Positions 11,992 through 23,347 are shown, counted from the stretch's first letter. The stretch is 44,100 bases of DNA from a virus (IMGVR_UViG_3300030101_003761:1-44100), one strand, 5' to 3'. Notes: generated by a model not told the origin, from the sequence alone. A program made the numbers and translations.

Positions 11992-14410
11992 ATGAAACAA
12001 TATAGCGGCAAAAAAAATTTTCCTGATCCACTCGCTTCGCAGGAACAAAAAGAGAGTAGACACTATGGGTTAAGATACGCCAAAGCTATTGAGTCTCAAT
12101 GGGGCAAGAGGCGAGACAGTAACTCTTTGTTTTCGAAAAGATATCGATTATTTGAAAGAAATCAAGAATATGCGACGGGTGTACAGGATACGAGTATCTA
12201 CAAAAGACTTTTAAATAATTTAGATCCAAACTCTGGTGACGGTAGTTTGATGAATCTAGATTTTACTCCAGTTCCCATACTGCCGAAGTTTGTTCGAATC
12301 GTTGTTAATAAGATTCTAGGGAGAAACCTGTACCCCAATCTTGAAGCCGTTGACCCACTTTCTTCATCTGAAAAAAACAGAGATAAGAAAAGAATCGAAA
12401 TTATGGTTGCCCTCAAGAAGCAACTCATGGCGTTCCAAGAAAAAACAGGGGCGACTATCGGAATGGACCCTGAGATGATTCCAGACAGTGAGGCAGAAGA
12501 AGAGATATTTATCGGGGAGAATGTAAAAAGCGACGCAGAGATCGCTGCACAGGTAGCGACAGACATGACGCTTTCCTGGAATAGTTTTGATGACAATATT
12601 TTTAGGAGATGCGTTAACGATTTAGCGACTAATGGTATGGCCGTAGTAAAAAGATCTAACGATCCAAACTATGGAATCAAAACGCATTACGTTGACCCCA
12701 AAAACTTCATACATAGCGAAACCCACGATCCTAGCTTTGAGGATATTACGTATGCAGGACACGTAAAAACTATGCCGATCCAAGAGCTTAAAAGAATAGC
12801 TAGTGGCGAGCTAGAGGAAGAAGACTTTAAGAAGATCGCGAAAAAAGTTACTGGCAAAACTGGAGGCAACTACAATTACGATGGAGATCTTGGGCGAAAT
12901 GTGTACGAGTACGATGAATACTCTGTAGATGTCTTGGAGTTTGAGTTCTTGTCAACAGACTGTATGTTCTTTGAAGAGAAAGAAAACAGATTTGGTAATC
13001 GCAACTTCTTCTATCAAGGCTTCGAATACAAGGAAAAGGCAGGCAGTGTCTTTGAGCGCAAGCCGCATAAGATGGAGGTTGTTAATGTGTACAGGGGATT
13101 TTATGTTTTGGGTACTGACTACTTGTTTAATTACGGTAGGATGCATAATGTCCCAAAGAATATTTATGACATTAGTAAAGCACGAACTTCTTATTCTGTA
13201 GTTGCCACAAATCTTACTGATATGATGCCTAAATCAATGGTGTCTAGTTGTATCGGATTTGCAGATATGTTGCAACTCACGCACCTCAAGATTCAGCAAG
13301 CTATTGCTAAAGCAAAGCCTGACGGCCTGATCATTGATATTGAGGGACTTGAGAATGTTCAGCTTGGAAAGGGTGGTGAGTTACAACCACTGGACCTACA
13401 CGATATCTACGAACAAACTGGTGTCTTCTATTACAGAAGCAAGAATCCAGAGGGTGGATTCCAGAATCCGCCTATTCGAGAAATAGGTAATAGTATTAGA
13501 AACATTAATGAACTTGTTGGGCTGTACAACCACTATCTAAGAATGATTCGTGATACAACAGGTATCAACGAAGTTGTCGATGCTAGTACGCCAAAGTCTG
13601 AAGCCTTAGTGGGGGTTCGTGAACAAGCGATTGCGGCGTCTAACAATGCTACTTACGACATCACAAATGCCTCTATGATTCTTTATAAAAATGTGTGCAA
13701 TGATATCGTAAAGTGTTTGCAGATCTTACCAGAAGAATCGGTGATCATGGAAGTCTATAAGAATGCTATTGGTCAAACAAACATGAGTATTCTTTCAAGT
13801 TTCTCTCGTTTGCCCATGTACAACTTTGGTGTTCAAGTCCAAAAGGATATGGATGATAAAGACCAAGCATATTTAGAGCAAGCTATTCAGATATCTTTAG
13901 GTCAGAAAGAAATAGACCTTGAAGACGCTATGGCCATTAGAGAGCTAAAAGATGTAAACCAAGCGGAGCGATTGCTTGTGGTTCGCAGAAAGAAAAAAAT
14001 AGAGAAGGCTCAAGCCATGGCGATGCAGCAACAGCAGATGCAGGCTCAAATAGCGCAGCAATCTCAAGCCATGCAGATGCAGATGGAGGGCCAGAAGTTG
14101 CAGGCTGAAGCGCAGTTAGAGGCTCAAAAGATGCAACTTAAAGCGCAGTTAGAATCTCAGATGGTTGCTATGCGACATGAGTTTAATAAAGAGATAGAGC
14201 TTATCAGAGCTAAAGCTACATTGGGATTCAAGGAGACTGACGAGGAGTTTAGAGAGAAAATAGAGGTTTTAAAAGAAGATCGAAAAGACGATAGAGTTAA
14301 GAAACAGGCCGTTGAACAATCTAAACTGATCTCTCAAAGAAAAGGTCAAAGAACAGAGCTAAAAGATCAAGAGGGTAACCCTATGAGAAACGTGTTAATG
14401 AATATGCAAG

Positions 14411-14421
<11 letters not shown>
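11992..14421 (+). CDS. portal protein
   Basis: The 809-residue protein forms the dodecameric ring at the capsid vertex through which DNA passes. The N-terminal region (RHYGLRYAKAIESQWGKRRD; then VPILPKFVRIVVNKILGRNL near 95) and the order directly after TerL are those of the long portals of crAss-like podoviruses. A Met/Gln-rich coiled coil (KAQAMAMQQQQMQAQIAQQS onwards, about 670-770) probably forms the long C-terminal barrel helices. The C-terminal codons overlap the next gene by 11 nt. Confidence 0.88.
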
Positions 14422-16637
<2,216 letters not shown>

Positions 16638-16639
16638 AC

Positions 16640-17869
16640 ATGCCAGACATAGCATCACATAACGGAATAGCCGTGGCAGATATAGCATCAATAAACGGAC
16701 AAGACGTCCCAAGCGGAGGGGGCGGAGTATCAGAGCCAACATCAGGGTTTTTAACTTTGGGTGGATCAATTCCAGGCAATAGCGTTCTTCGTTTTGGCGC
16801 AAACAATAACGATACCTTTGAGTCTGTTACGTTTCACTCTAGCGTTTCAAGCGTACCAGCCACAAGCGCTATTACAAAAGTGTCTTCAGGTAGATACATG
16901 GTAGGGATGTTAGACAGCTCTGGTAATCTATACATGTCAGCCGTAGGAAATCAAGAAACAGGGTCTGCAAGTATTTACGGGGGTCACTACAGGCAGTTTA
17001 GCATAGAGCTAACCAGTGTTGCTGATTTTTCTTTCGGAAAAGATCACGGCCTTGCAGTGAAGACGGATGGAACGCTTTGGGGGATTGGTGGTAATGGCGA
17101 CGGTGAATTAGGAAGGGGTAATACAAGTTCTCAGTATTCTACCTTTGCAGAAGTCGGCGGCGGTGCAACAAACTGGTCCAAAGTTTCTTGCGGAGAAGAC
17201 TTTAGCCTAGCCTTGAAAACTACAGGTGCTTTGTATAGCGCAGGTAAAAACCAAGACGGAAGAACGGGGCAAGGGACAACCAGCGGTGACACCACTTCCT
17301 GGACGCAAATAGGAAGCGATACAAATTGGACTCAAATTTCCACTGGTGAAAAACATTCTGCTGGTATATTATCTGGAAAGCTGATTACTTGGGGCGACGG
17401 TAGCAGTCGAAGATTAGGAAATAACAGCTACAGCGACGAAACGTCTCCGTATACCGCTAATAGCGATACAGATTGGCAAAGTGTGCATTGTGGTACTGCC
17501 TATACCAAGGCTATAAAAACTACTGATGGTCATCACTACCATGCTGGAAGTGGTGGTGCCTTTGGCAGCGGGACTCGTGGCGACGGCTCTACAAGCAGCA
17601 CTACCACTTTTACAAGAATAGGGTCAGACACAGGTTGGACAGAGTTTCTTGAATTTAAATATTCTTCTTTTTCTAATTACGCCGCTGGCAAAAAAAGCGG
17701 GAGCTGGTATGTTTGTGGTAGTTATCAACTTGCCCCATATATCAAAACTGGGGGAACAGCTACGGAAAGCAACACTACTACGTTTGTGCAGTTAGCCTCC
17801 CCTAGTCCGTCTTTCTTTTCGTTAGCTCAATACAGTGGGGCTCAACCTGAAGCACTTTATATCGTTTAA
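16640..17869 (+). CDS. RCC1-like beta-propeller tail protein
   Basis: Residues 1-25 (MPDIASHNGIAVADIASING) resemble the short N-terminal anchor repeats of phage fibre proteins. From about residue 70 the protein consists of RCC1-type repeats: HGLAVKTDGTLWGIGGNGDG, then ELGRGNTSSQ; DFSLALKTTGALYSAGKNQD; HSAGILSGKLITWGDGSSRR; KAIKTTDGHHYHAGSGGAFG; and YAAGKKSGSWYVCGSY. This predicts a bladed propeller of about 340 residues. It directly follows the collagen fibre, so a surface-binding (receptor or glycan) role at the fibre tip or baseplate is likely. Confidence 0.8.
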   Translation: MPDIASHNGIAVADIASINGQDVPSGGGGVSEPTSGFLTLGGSIPGNSVLRFGANNNDTFESVTFHSSVSSVPATSAITKVSSGRYMVGMLDSSGNLYMSAVGNQETGSASIYGGHYRQFSIELTSVADFSFGKDHGLAVKTDGTLWGIGGNGDGELGRGNTSSQYSTFAEVGGGATNWSKVSCGEDFSLALKTTGALYSAGKNQDGRTGQGTTSGDTTSWTQIGSDTNWTQISTGEKHSAGILSGKLITWGDGSSRRLGNNSYSDETSPYTANSDTDWQSVHCGTAYTKAIKTTDGHHYHAGSGGAFGSGTRGDGSTSSTTTFTRIGSDTGWTEFLEFKYSSFSNYAAGKKSGSWYVCGSYQLAPYIKTGGTATESNTTTFVQLASPSPSFFSLAQYSGAQPEALYIV

Positions 17870-17870
17870 T

Positions 17871-18128
17871 ATGGCAGAATACACAGTTGTAATTACAAGC
17901 GAGGATGATCTGAGTCAGTCTTGGACAGATTCTAGAGCCCCCAACTTTTCGTGGAGGTTTAACGAGGAAGAGTTAGATGAGTGCATTCAGGTTGGAGAAG
18001 GCCAGTGGCAGGCCACCTATGAAAGCATGGAGGTGTCCTCTCCGAAAACATACACCTACCTAGATATGGTGAATGGGGGAGAGGTTACTTACACGCTTGC
18101 AGCTGGCGAATACGGAATCAAACCGTAA
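17871..18128 (+). CDS. hypothetical protein after the propeller gene, 85 aa
   Basis: I start at 17871 (MAEYTVVITSEDDLSQSWTD), 1 nt after the propeller gene; an in-frame start at 17835 would overlap it. The protein is small, acidic and beta-rich (FSWRFNEEELDECIQVGEG; YTLAAGEYGIKP). It could be a fibre chaperone or cap by position. No family is recognised. Its stop codon lies inside a terminator-like hairpin. Confidence 0.65.
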   Translation: MAEYTVVITSEDDLSQSWTDSRAPNFSWRFNEEELDECIQVGEGQWQATYESMEVSSPKTYTYLDMVNGGEVTYTLAAGEYGIKP

Positions 18129-18140
18129 TTTTTTATTTTT
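18111..18140 (+). terminator. weak rho-independent terminator
   Basis: TACGG (18111-18115) and CCGTA (18123-18127) form a 5-bp stem with a 7-nt loop, followed by ATTTTTTATTTTT. The stem includes the stop codon of the upstream gene. It closes the fibre operon, and TAnnTTTG promoters follow at once. Confidence 0.5.
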
Positions 18141-18150
18141 GTTACCTTTG
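18134..18150 (+). promoter_or_regulatory. two adjacent -7 elements TATTTTTG and TACCTTTG
   Basis: TATTTTTG (18134-18141) and TACCTTTG (18143-18150) both match TAnnTTTG. The second is 4 nt before an ATG at 18155, the same spacing seen at three other genes. They drive the small basic gene cluster 18226-18982. Confidence 0.55.
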
Positions 18151-18154
18151 CTAA

Positions 18155-18208
18155 ATGTCTAACACTAGAGTCAAAAATCTTCTTAAAAGTTACAAATTTG
18201 TCCAATAG
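18155..18208 (+). CDS. possible 17-codon leader peptide
   Basis: ATG at 18155 gives MSNTRVKNLLKSYKFVQ and a TAG stop. It begins 4 nt after a TACCTTTG element, so a transcript from that promoter would start at or next to this ATG. It may be a leader for the 18226 gene or a chance frame; nothing but position supports translation. Confidence 0.25.
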   Translation: MSNTRVKNLLKSYKFVQ

Positions 18209-18225
18209 ATCAAAATTTTAAAATC

Positions 18226-18486
18226 ATGCCACAAGGAGAAGGTACATACGGAAGTCAAAAAGGAAGACCCCCTAAAAAAGGAATGAAGGGTGTAAGAGTT
18301 ATGAAAAAGGGTGGAAAAGCTCCAAAGCTTACTATTTTAAATAAATCCGTCATGGTAGACCCCCCAAGGGGATTTCACTGGATGGAAGAACAGGGCAGAT
18401 ATTACCTTATGAAAGGTGACTATAAGCCTCATCCAGGTGCAGTAAAACAGGCTAAGTTCAAGCAGGCCAATCACCCAAAAGGATAA
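18226..18486 (+). CDS. small basic phage protein, 86 aa
   Basis: A lysine- and glycine-rich N-terminus (GTYGSQKGRPPKKGMKGVRV, then MKKGGK) is followed by a short folded part with VMVDPPRGFHWMEEQGRYYL and a basic tail. I associate the GTYGS-x-x-GRP-x-K opening with small proteins in the structural blocks of large Bacteroidetes phages, but cannot name a function; a DNA-associated virion protein is plausible. It overlaps the next gene by 1 nt (TAATG). Confidence 0.7.
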   Translation: MPQGEGTYGSQKGRPPKKGMKGVRVMKKGGKAPKLTILNKSVMVDPPRGFHWMEEQGRYYLMKGDYKPHPGAVKQAKFKQANHPKG

Positions 18487-18752
18487 TGGCAAAGACTCTC
18501 GCACAGCAGGCAGCGATAGCTATTTCTAAAAAGGAAAGAGGAGAAGCACCCAAAGCTAAAAAAGGGATGAAGTTTAACCCTAAGTATACAAGGGGCAGTT
18601 CAAATGTGGGGAAGAGAAAGAGGTTAATGCAGCAGATCTCTGACATCTATAAAAAGTACAGAGGCACTAAAGCTAAGAGAAAGAAGAAAGGATTCCCACC
18701 TGCTGTAGAGGCTAGACTAAAAAAACTTATGGCACAAAGAGATAAGATATGA
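18486..18752 (+). CDS. small lysine-rich protein, 88 aa
   Basis: A helical, strongly basic protein (MAKTLAQQAAIAISKKERGE; APKAKKGMKFNPKY; YRGTKAKRKKKGFPPAVEAR). No family is recognised. It is coupled by TAATG to the previous gene and by a 4-nt overlap (ATGA) to the next, so the three basic proteins are probably made together, possibly as DNA-condensing or capsid-interior proteins. Confidence 0.7.
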   Translation: MAKTLAQQAAIAISKKERGEAPKAKKGMKFNPKYTRGSSNVGKRKRLMQQISDIYKKYRGTKAKRKKKGFPPAVEARLKKLMAQRDKI

Positions 18753-18982
18753 TTGTACTTAAAAAAGGCGGTAAGTCAAAGAAAAAAAAAGGCAAGAGCT
18801 TTGCGAACTTAAGTGCAGCTCAAAAGCAAGTGTACAGAAGAGGCCTTGCTGCATACATGAGTTCGGGCAATCGACCCAAGGTATCTCAGCACGCATGGGC
18901 GATGGCTCGTGTGAATAGCGCTTTTGGGAAGCGTGAGGCAGCTAAAATACGAGCTGGTAAAGGCAAGAAAAAGAAGAAGTAA
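18749..18982 (+). CDS. small lysine-rich protein with YRRGLAAYMSSG motif, 77 aa
   Basis: The N- and C-terminal ends are polybasic (KKGGKSKKKKGK; GKGKKKKK) and flank a conserved-looking core, LSAAQKQVYRRGLAAYMSSG followed by NRPKVSQHAWAMARVNSAFG. Similar AQK-x-x-Y-x-RG...SSGSRP...HAWAMARV cores occur in proteins of large dsDNA viruses and phages. The role is unknown; DNA binding inside the virion is a fair guess. Confidence 0.7.
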   Translation: MIVLKKGGKSKKKKGKSFANLSAAQKQVYRRGLAAYMSSGNRPKVSQHAWAMARVNSAFGKREAAKIRAGKGKKKKK

Positions 18983-18990
18983 ATAATAAG

Positions 18991-18998
18991 TATATTTG
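18991..18998 (+). promoter_or_regulatory. Bacteroidetes -7 promoter element TATATTTG
   Basis: An exact TAnnTTTG match 18 nt upstream of the ATG at 19017, in the short gap after the basic gene cluster. It likely drives the capsid gene run 19017-23288, which ends at the strong terminator at 23308. Confidence 0.65.
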
Positions 18999-19016
18999 TG
19001 CAAATAACTATCGATT

Positions 19017-19415
19017 ATGGCAACAACAACTGCAACACTCACATTATCTAGCGCGGACCTTACTGGTGACGCGCTTGCGTTGTCCACTACGGCAACACTC
19101 ACCAAGGCTGGTACAGTAACTGGATTAGATCAGTTTACTGGAGTAGCTAGACAAACCTTTACTCAAAACACTATGCTAACATTGATTGACAAAAGTCTCT
19201 ACGATGCCGATGGTGCTCACAAGGTTTACATTAAAAATACTAGCACTACAGCTACAGAGAATATTATCGTGACTATTGAAGCGCAATCTCTTGGAAGACT
19301 TTATGCTGGTGACTGGGTGCTGTTGCCTTTCAACGGTGAGCAAGACATTAAGATTACTCCAAGCGTAAATACTGCAATGACTATTGAGTATGCAGTTATC
19401 TATCAGCAAGTTTAA
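19017..19415 (+). CDS. beta-rich virion protein, tandem copy 1, 132 aa
   Basis: The protein opens MATTTATLTLSSADLTGDAL and is nearly all beta, with VYIKNTSTTATENIIVTIEA near residue 69 and a C-terminal VNTAMTIEYAVIYQQV. It shares its opening (MAT..ATLTLSSA) and central IKN strand with the next gene, with which it overlaps by 1 nt, so the pair looks like an old tandem duplication. Placement ahead of the scaffold and capsid genes suggests a head-decoration or fibre protein. Confidence 0.7.
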   Translation: MATTTATLTLSSADLTGDALALSTTATLTKAGTVTGLDQFTGVARQTFTQNTMLTLIDKSLYDADGAHKVYIKNTSTTATENIIVTIEAQSLGRLYAGDWVLLPFNGEQDIKITPSVNTAMTIEYAVIYQQV

Positions 19416-19828
19416 TGGCTACGCTTAGAGCAACATTAACATTAAGCAGTGCTTCCGTGTTGGCAAGCCCTGTAAGCGTGTCTGCAGATTTTTCTGGAGC
19501 TGCAGATTCTGGTATCCTTAGTCGAGCCAAAGTTGTAAAAACTTCCACGGATGCAAATGCTTTAGAAGTATATACAGCCAACGACAAAACCGAATCAGCA
19601 TATCTCTTTATTAAGAATCTAGAAACAGAGAAAGAGAAATATGTGTACGTGTACAACGGCACCGATGCTGATGGTCTGGTAGCAAAAATTGGTGGCAATG
19701 AGTTTTGTTTTATTCCAGTTGCAGTGAATAAATCATACAGAGTATATGGCACCAAAGTTGATCAGATGGTTGAGTTCGGCGTGTTTGGATTGGATAGCTC
19801 GGCTGCAGGTCCGTTTAATCAGAACTAA
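19415..19828 (+). CDS. beta-rich virion protein, tandem copy 2, 137 aa
   Basis: It opens MATLRATLTLSSASVLASPV, followed by strands ESAYLFIKNLETEKEKYVYV and FCFIPVAVNKSYRVYGTKVD. The shared opening and central IKN strand with the preceding protein suggest a common ancestor, although most of the sequence has diverged. A capsid-surface or tail decoration role is inferred from context. Confidence 0.7.
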   Translation: MATLRATLTLSSASVLASPVSVSADFSGAADSGILSRAKVVKTSTDANALEVYTANDKTESAYLFIKNLETEKEKYVYVYNGTDADGLVAKIGGNEFCFIPVAVNKSYRVYGTKVDQMVEFGVFGLDSSAAGPFNQN

Positions 19829-19838
19829 TAAATAAGAC

Positions 19839-20222
19839 ATGGCAGATAACACTTCAAATGGCGCAACATTCAATATGTTCTCAACAGGACAGTTTGGATC
19901 TTCACTTCTAAATGGAGACGGTGCCAGTGTTGATTTAGATGGTGGTTCCGCGACTCGATATGTAGGTGCGATTACTATGCTTGTTGACACGACATTTGAA
20001 AAGCTCGAAAACCTCGGGGATGAAATTGGATCAATTAGCACTGTAACTGCCCAAAACGATCACGACTCCACTACTGGTGGCTTTGGCGCCGCTGGCAATG
20101 CGACTAACGTAATCAATACCATGATATTCCCTAAAGGCGTTACCATTTATGGACGATGGGATTTGGTAGAGCTCAATAGCGGAACGTGCATTTGTTATTT
20201 CGCGCCACGCCAAAAAGGATAA
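19839..20222 (+). CDS. probable virion protein, 127 aa
   Basis: A polar N-terminus (MADNTSNGATFNMFSTGQFG) is followed by a helix TFEKLENLGDEIG and a C-terminal beta hairpin FPKGVTIYGRWDLVELNSGT that ends with CICYFAP. Short proteins ending in a similar YGRW...L.SG....Y (aromatic) motif are common beside phage capsid genes. It precedes the scaffold-like gene by 19 nt. Confidence 0.65.
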   Translation: MADNTSNGATFNMFSTGQFGSSLLNGDGASVDLDGGSATRYVGAITMLVDTTFEKLENLGDEIGSISTVTAQNDHDSTTGGFGAAGNATNVINTMIFPKGVTIYGRWDLVELNSGTCICYFAPRQKG

Positions 20223-20241
20223 TGACGATTAATTAAATACA

Positions 20242-21378
20242 ATGGAAGAAAATAAAAACTCTATTGCGGGATTCGAAGTATACGATTCCCCTGACGCACT
20301 TGCTGCGGCTATGACTGCAGAACCACAAACAGAAACAGTAACTGAAGAGGCTCCCCAAGAAGAGCCTCAAGTGGTTTCTGAACCTACTGAACCTACACCT
20401 GTAGAGCCACAGGCAGAATCTGTCCCAGCTCCCGAGGTGCAAGAGCCTGTCAGCGAACAGGTCCCACAGGTCAGTCAAGACGAATTCACTCAGCAGCCCT
20501 CTGCTGATACAGAAGAATATAGTGAGCAGGACATGGAGGAAGCGGTTATCTCATACTTAAGCGAGAAGCTTAATCGAGATATCACTTCTATCAATGATCT
20601 GAACACACAACAAAGCCCACTAGACGAAAGGGTAGAGGCTATAGCCAAGTTCGTTGCGGAGACAGGAAGAGCTCCTCAGGACTGGTTTACTTATCAGTCA
20701 TTAAGCACATCTGAGATGGATGATGCGACTTTGGTAAAAGTAGACATGGCGCTACAGTATCCTAATCTTTCTGCTGATGAGGTGCAAACGCTCGTTCTGA
20801 ACAAGTACAAGTTAGATCCAAACAAGTACTCAGAAGACGAAGTAAAAATTGGAGCCCTTCAGATGAAGGTCGATGCAGCAAATGCTAAAAAGCAAATCGA
20901 AGATCAGCGCATGAGATATGCCGCTCCCGAGGTGCAAGAGCAACCTGCGCAACAGGAAAGCTTCCTCAACGACGAGTGGATCTCAACTATGAGACAAGAA
21001 GTCAACGATTTGACTGGGTTAGAATTTGACTTAGGCAATGACAGGACTTTTACCTTCGGATTGGATGACCGATACAAACAGGACCTTGCAAATAAGAACG
21101 CTCGTCTTGACGAGTATTTTGATGCATATGTCCAAAATGATGGAAACTGGGACTTTGATAAGCTCAATTCGCATCGCGCCATTCTAGACAATATTGATGC
21201 TATCGTAGCGTCTACCTACAGGCAAGGCCTTAGTGATGGTCAAAGGGGTGTAGTGCAAAATGCGGCTAATGTCTCTACTCAGGTTCCTCAACAGAGTTCC
21301 GAGCCTGCTAATCCTCTCGGTGATCAGCTCAAAAATATTTTACAAAGGAACTCTAATAAACTTACTATCAAAATCTAA
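20242..21378 (+). CDS. scaffold-like capsid assembly protein
   Basis: The 378-residue protein lies directly upstream of the major capsid gene, where scaffolds usually are. The first 100 residues are Glu/Pro/Gln/Val-rich and probably disordered (TETVTEEAPQEEPQVVSEPT). A helical middle region follows (EEAVISYLSEKLNRDITSIN; FVAETGRAPQDWFTYQSLST; VKIGALQMKVDAANAKKQIE), then a C-terminal helical segment ending QLKNILQRNSNKLTIKI, the kind of basic tail that binds capsid protein. No protease motif is seen. The function is inferred from position and composition. Confidence 0.7.
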   Translation: MEENKNSIAGFEVYDSPDALAAAMTAEPQTETVTEEAPQEEPQVVSEPTEPTPVEPQAESVPAPEVQEPVSEQVPQVSQDEFTQQPSADTEEYSEQDMEEAVISYLSEKLNRDITSINDLNTQQSPLDERVEAIAKFVAETGRAPQDWFTYQSLSTSEMDDATLVKVDMALQYPNLSADEVQTLVLNKYKLDPNKYSEDEVKIGALQMKVDAANAKKQIEDQRMRYAAPEVQEQPAQQESFLNDEWISTMRQEVNDLTGLEFDLGNDRTFTFGLDDRYKQDLANKNARLDEYFDAYVQNDGNWDFDKLNSHRAILDNIDAIVASTYRQGLSDGQRGVVQNAANVSTQVPQQSSEPANPLGDQLKNILQRNSNKLTIKI

Positions 21379-21391
21379 AAATTAGAGAATT

Positions 21392-22837
21392 ATGGCAACT
21401 ATTACTGCCGCGAGTACAGGCTCAGGTTCAACTTTTGCAGATGCGAAATCGGACTTAAGACTGACTCCCGAAAAATACACTACTCTCAATGAGCTCTTGG
21501 ATCACAACAAGCCAGAGGTCATGGAGGAGCTCGTCCAAACTTTTGGCGAGCAAGGCATCACTGGCTTCTTGAAGCTTACTGGTGCAGTTAACTCTGGCGG
21601 CTCTGCCGACCAGGTTGAATACTTTGAAGAAGGTCGTCGTCACAGAACTATTTCTGTTACGGAGACTAAGTCAAAAGTTGGTGATCAGACCACAATCGTT
21701 TTCTCTGCGGATACTACTAATGGTATTCCCTTTGGCGCAAACGATGTTTTGATGGATTCATCTGACGGTACTCGTTATATCGTAAAGTCAGTCACAACGT
21801 CAACTGTTCCTACGGGAACAGGTACTGAAGCTGTCCTTGGTACTCTGGATGGACAGGACGCGATTGCTAATGCAACATCAACTCGCGACTTTATTGTTTT
21901 GGGTAATATGTATGGACAAGGCACTTCTCAGCCTGCCCACTTCACTGATGTTGACGTAAAGAGACGTAAGAATCCTTACATGATCGTGAAGGATCGTTTC
22001 CAGGTAAACGGTTCACAAGCAACAAACATCGGCTACATCAACGTAGGCGGTGACTACCGTTGGTTCATGTACGGTGAGCAAGAGGCTCGTAAGCGCTTCG
22101 AAGACCGTCGTGAGATGATGTTGTTGTTTGCTCAGACAGGTTCAGCAGAAGATCTTGACGCAGCGGTTGGAACACACGTTACTACCCCAGCGTTTAACGC
22201 TATGCAAGATCAGGGGCGAGGTTCAGAGGGCTACATCTCTGCGATTGAGGATCGAGGTATCAACATCTCAAACGCAAACGCTAATCCTTTGGATTCATTT
22301 GCTGAGTTTGATGATATCATCTTGGAACTCGACAAGAACGGTGCGCCTGCTGAGTACGCTATGTACTTGAACAGAAAGCAAGACCTCGCCATTGACGACA
22401 TGCTCGCTTCTGGTGTTTCTACTGGCGTAACTGCTGGTTTGGCTGGACAGTTCGGTGCGTTTAACAACGACGCAGACATGGCCGTTAAATTGGGCTTTAA
22501 GTCGTTTACTCGTGGTGGTTACACTTTCCACAAGCACGACTTCAAGTTGTTGAATGATCCTACACTGTTGGGTGCTACTAACTTCTTGCAGGGTTGCATG
22601 GTTCCTATGAGCCAAGTAGTTGATCCACGTACAGGCTTTAAGGCTCCTGCTTTGGCTATGTACTACAAAGAAGCAAATGGCTACTCTCGTGAGATGGAGC
22701 ACTGGGTAACTGGTGGTGGCGTCTTGGGACACACAAACAATGGAGACGGAGGTAAGGACGTAGCTACGTTTCACTACCGCTCTGAGATTTGCTTGATTAC
22801 TCGCGCTGCTAACCAGCACGTTATCATCAAGGGTTAA
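21392..22837 (+). CDS. major capsid protein
   Basis: The 481-residue protein has the expected size and place for the HK97-fold capsid protein of this phage type. An N-terminal arm and helix (EELVQTFGEQGITGFLKLTG) precede a loop QVEYFEEGRRHRTISV. The core contains GYINVGGDYRWFMYGEQEAR, and the C-terminal part LGFKSFTRGGYTFHKHDFKL and MVPMSQVVDPRTGFKAPALA. Codon use here is noticeably richer in 'gct/ggt/cgt' and C-ending codons than in the neighbours, consistent with high expression. It is followed by a small accessory gene and the terminator at 23308. Confidence 0.85.
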   Translation: MATITAASTGSGSTFADAKSDLRLTPEKYTTLNELLDHNKPEVMEELVQTFGEQGITGFLKLTGAVNSGGSADQVEYFEEGRRHRTISVTETKSKVGDQTTIVFSADTTNGIPFGANDVLMDSSDGTRYIVKSVTTSTVPTGTGTEAVLGTLDGQDAIANATSTRDFIVLGNMYGQGTSQPAHFTDVDVKRRKNPYMIVKDRFQVNGSQATNIGYINVGGDYRWFMYGEQEARKRFEDRREMMLLFAQTGSAEDLDAAVGTHVTTPAFNAMQDQGRGSEGYISAIEDRGINISNANANPLDSFAEFDDIILELDKNGAPAEYAMYLNRKQDLAIDDMLASGVSTGVTAGLAGQFGAFNNDADMAVKLGFKSFTRGGYTFHKHDFKLLNDPTLLGATNFLQGCMVPMSQVVDPRTGFKAPALAMYYKEANGYSREMEHWVTGGGVLGHTNNGDGGKDVATFHYRSEICLITRAANQHVIIKG

Positions 22838-22865
22838 TTTTTTAACAGATAAATACTTAGAAAAT

Positions 22866-23288
22866 ATGAGTGCTGAAAAATATTTGTACTTTAGAAAGGC
22901 AACAACTGCCGCTACAGATGACGACGAGGTAACTGGATCAACTGTTTACCCTCTTAGTTCGTTTAGAGGAATGTGTTCTGGAACATCTAATCAAAAAGGA
23001 ACTGTCACTGATGACGCTGATGCTTTTTCAATTTTCCTAACTCCTAAAGCCTCTACTGGCTCAGGGGGAGATGCGGATGATGTTCAAGGCGATAATGTTG
23101 ATGTTGTTGTTGTGGCTATTACTACTGACAATAATCAAAAAGTTGTCATGGAGGCCCTTCTTGATGAGTTCCGTTTTGGAAAGCAAACAATGATTACTAT
23201 TTTTGATGGCGGAGCTGGTGGATCTAGCTCGGCTTTGCATGAAGACATCGAGAACATTACTGTTCTTCACGTTGAAAACGCAGACTAA
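22866..23288 (+). CDS. capsid-adjacent protein, 140 aa
   Basis: It begins MSAEKYLYFRKATTAATDDD and is beta-rich with acidic loops (GSGGDADDVQGDNVDVVVVA), a helix QKVVMEALLDEFRFGKQTMI and a C-terminal strand ENITVLHVENAD. It follows the capsid gene by 28 nt and is the last gene before the terminator, so it is probably made in large amounts as a capsid accessory or head-completion protein. No family is recognised. Confidence 0.7.
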   Translation: MSAEKYLYFRKATTAATDDDEVTGSTVYPLSSFRGMCSGTSNQKGTVTDDADAFSIFLTPKASTGSGGDADDVQGDNVDVVVVAITTDNNQKVVMEALLDEFRFGKQTMITIFDGGAGGSSSALHEDIENITVLHVENAD

Positions 23289-23307
23289 TAGTATTAGCGG
23301 AAATGAG

Positions 23308-23338
23308 AAAGGGGGCCTAAGCCCCCTTTTTCTTTTCT
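23308..23338 (+). terminator. strong rho-independent terminator after the capsid genes
   Basis: AAAGGGGGC-CTAA-GCCCCCTTT is a perfect 9-bp hairpin with a 4-nt loop followed by TTCTTTTCTTT. It closes the highly expressed capsid unit; a new TATATTTG promoter begins at 23340. Confidence 0.92.
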
Positions 23339-23339
23339 T

Positions 23340-23347
23340 TATATTTG
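23340..23347 (+). promoter_or_regulatory. -7 element TATATTTG, 4 nt from ATG (leaderless)
   Basis: TATATTTG is followed by CGGT and then the ATG at 23352. Initiation a few bases after the -7 element would begin the mRNA at or next to the start codon. Confidence 0.65.

Noticed and set aside
13990-14180. Slippery or repetitive site for programmed frameshifting in the portal gene
   Set aside because: The Gln/Met-rich repeats code for a coiled coil; the frame stays open and no alternative frame continues usefully.
20774-20780. CTGATGA box that could belong to a second hammerhead
   Set aside because: It is inside the scaffold-like gene, with no GAAA box or closing helices nearby. No other intergenic gap shows the full motif set.
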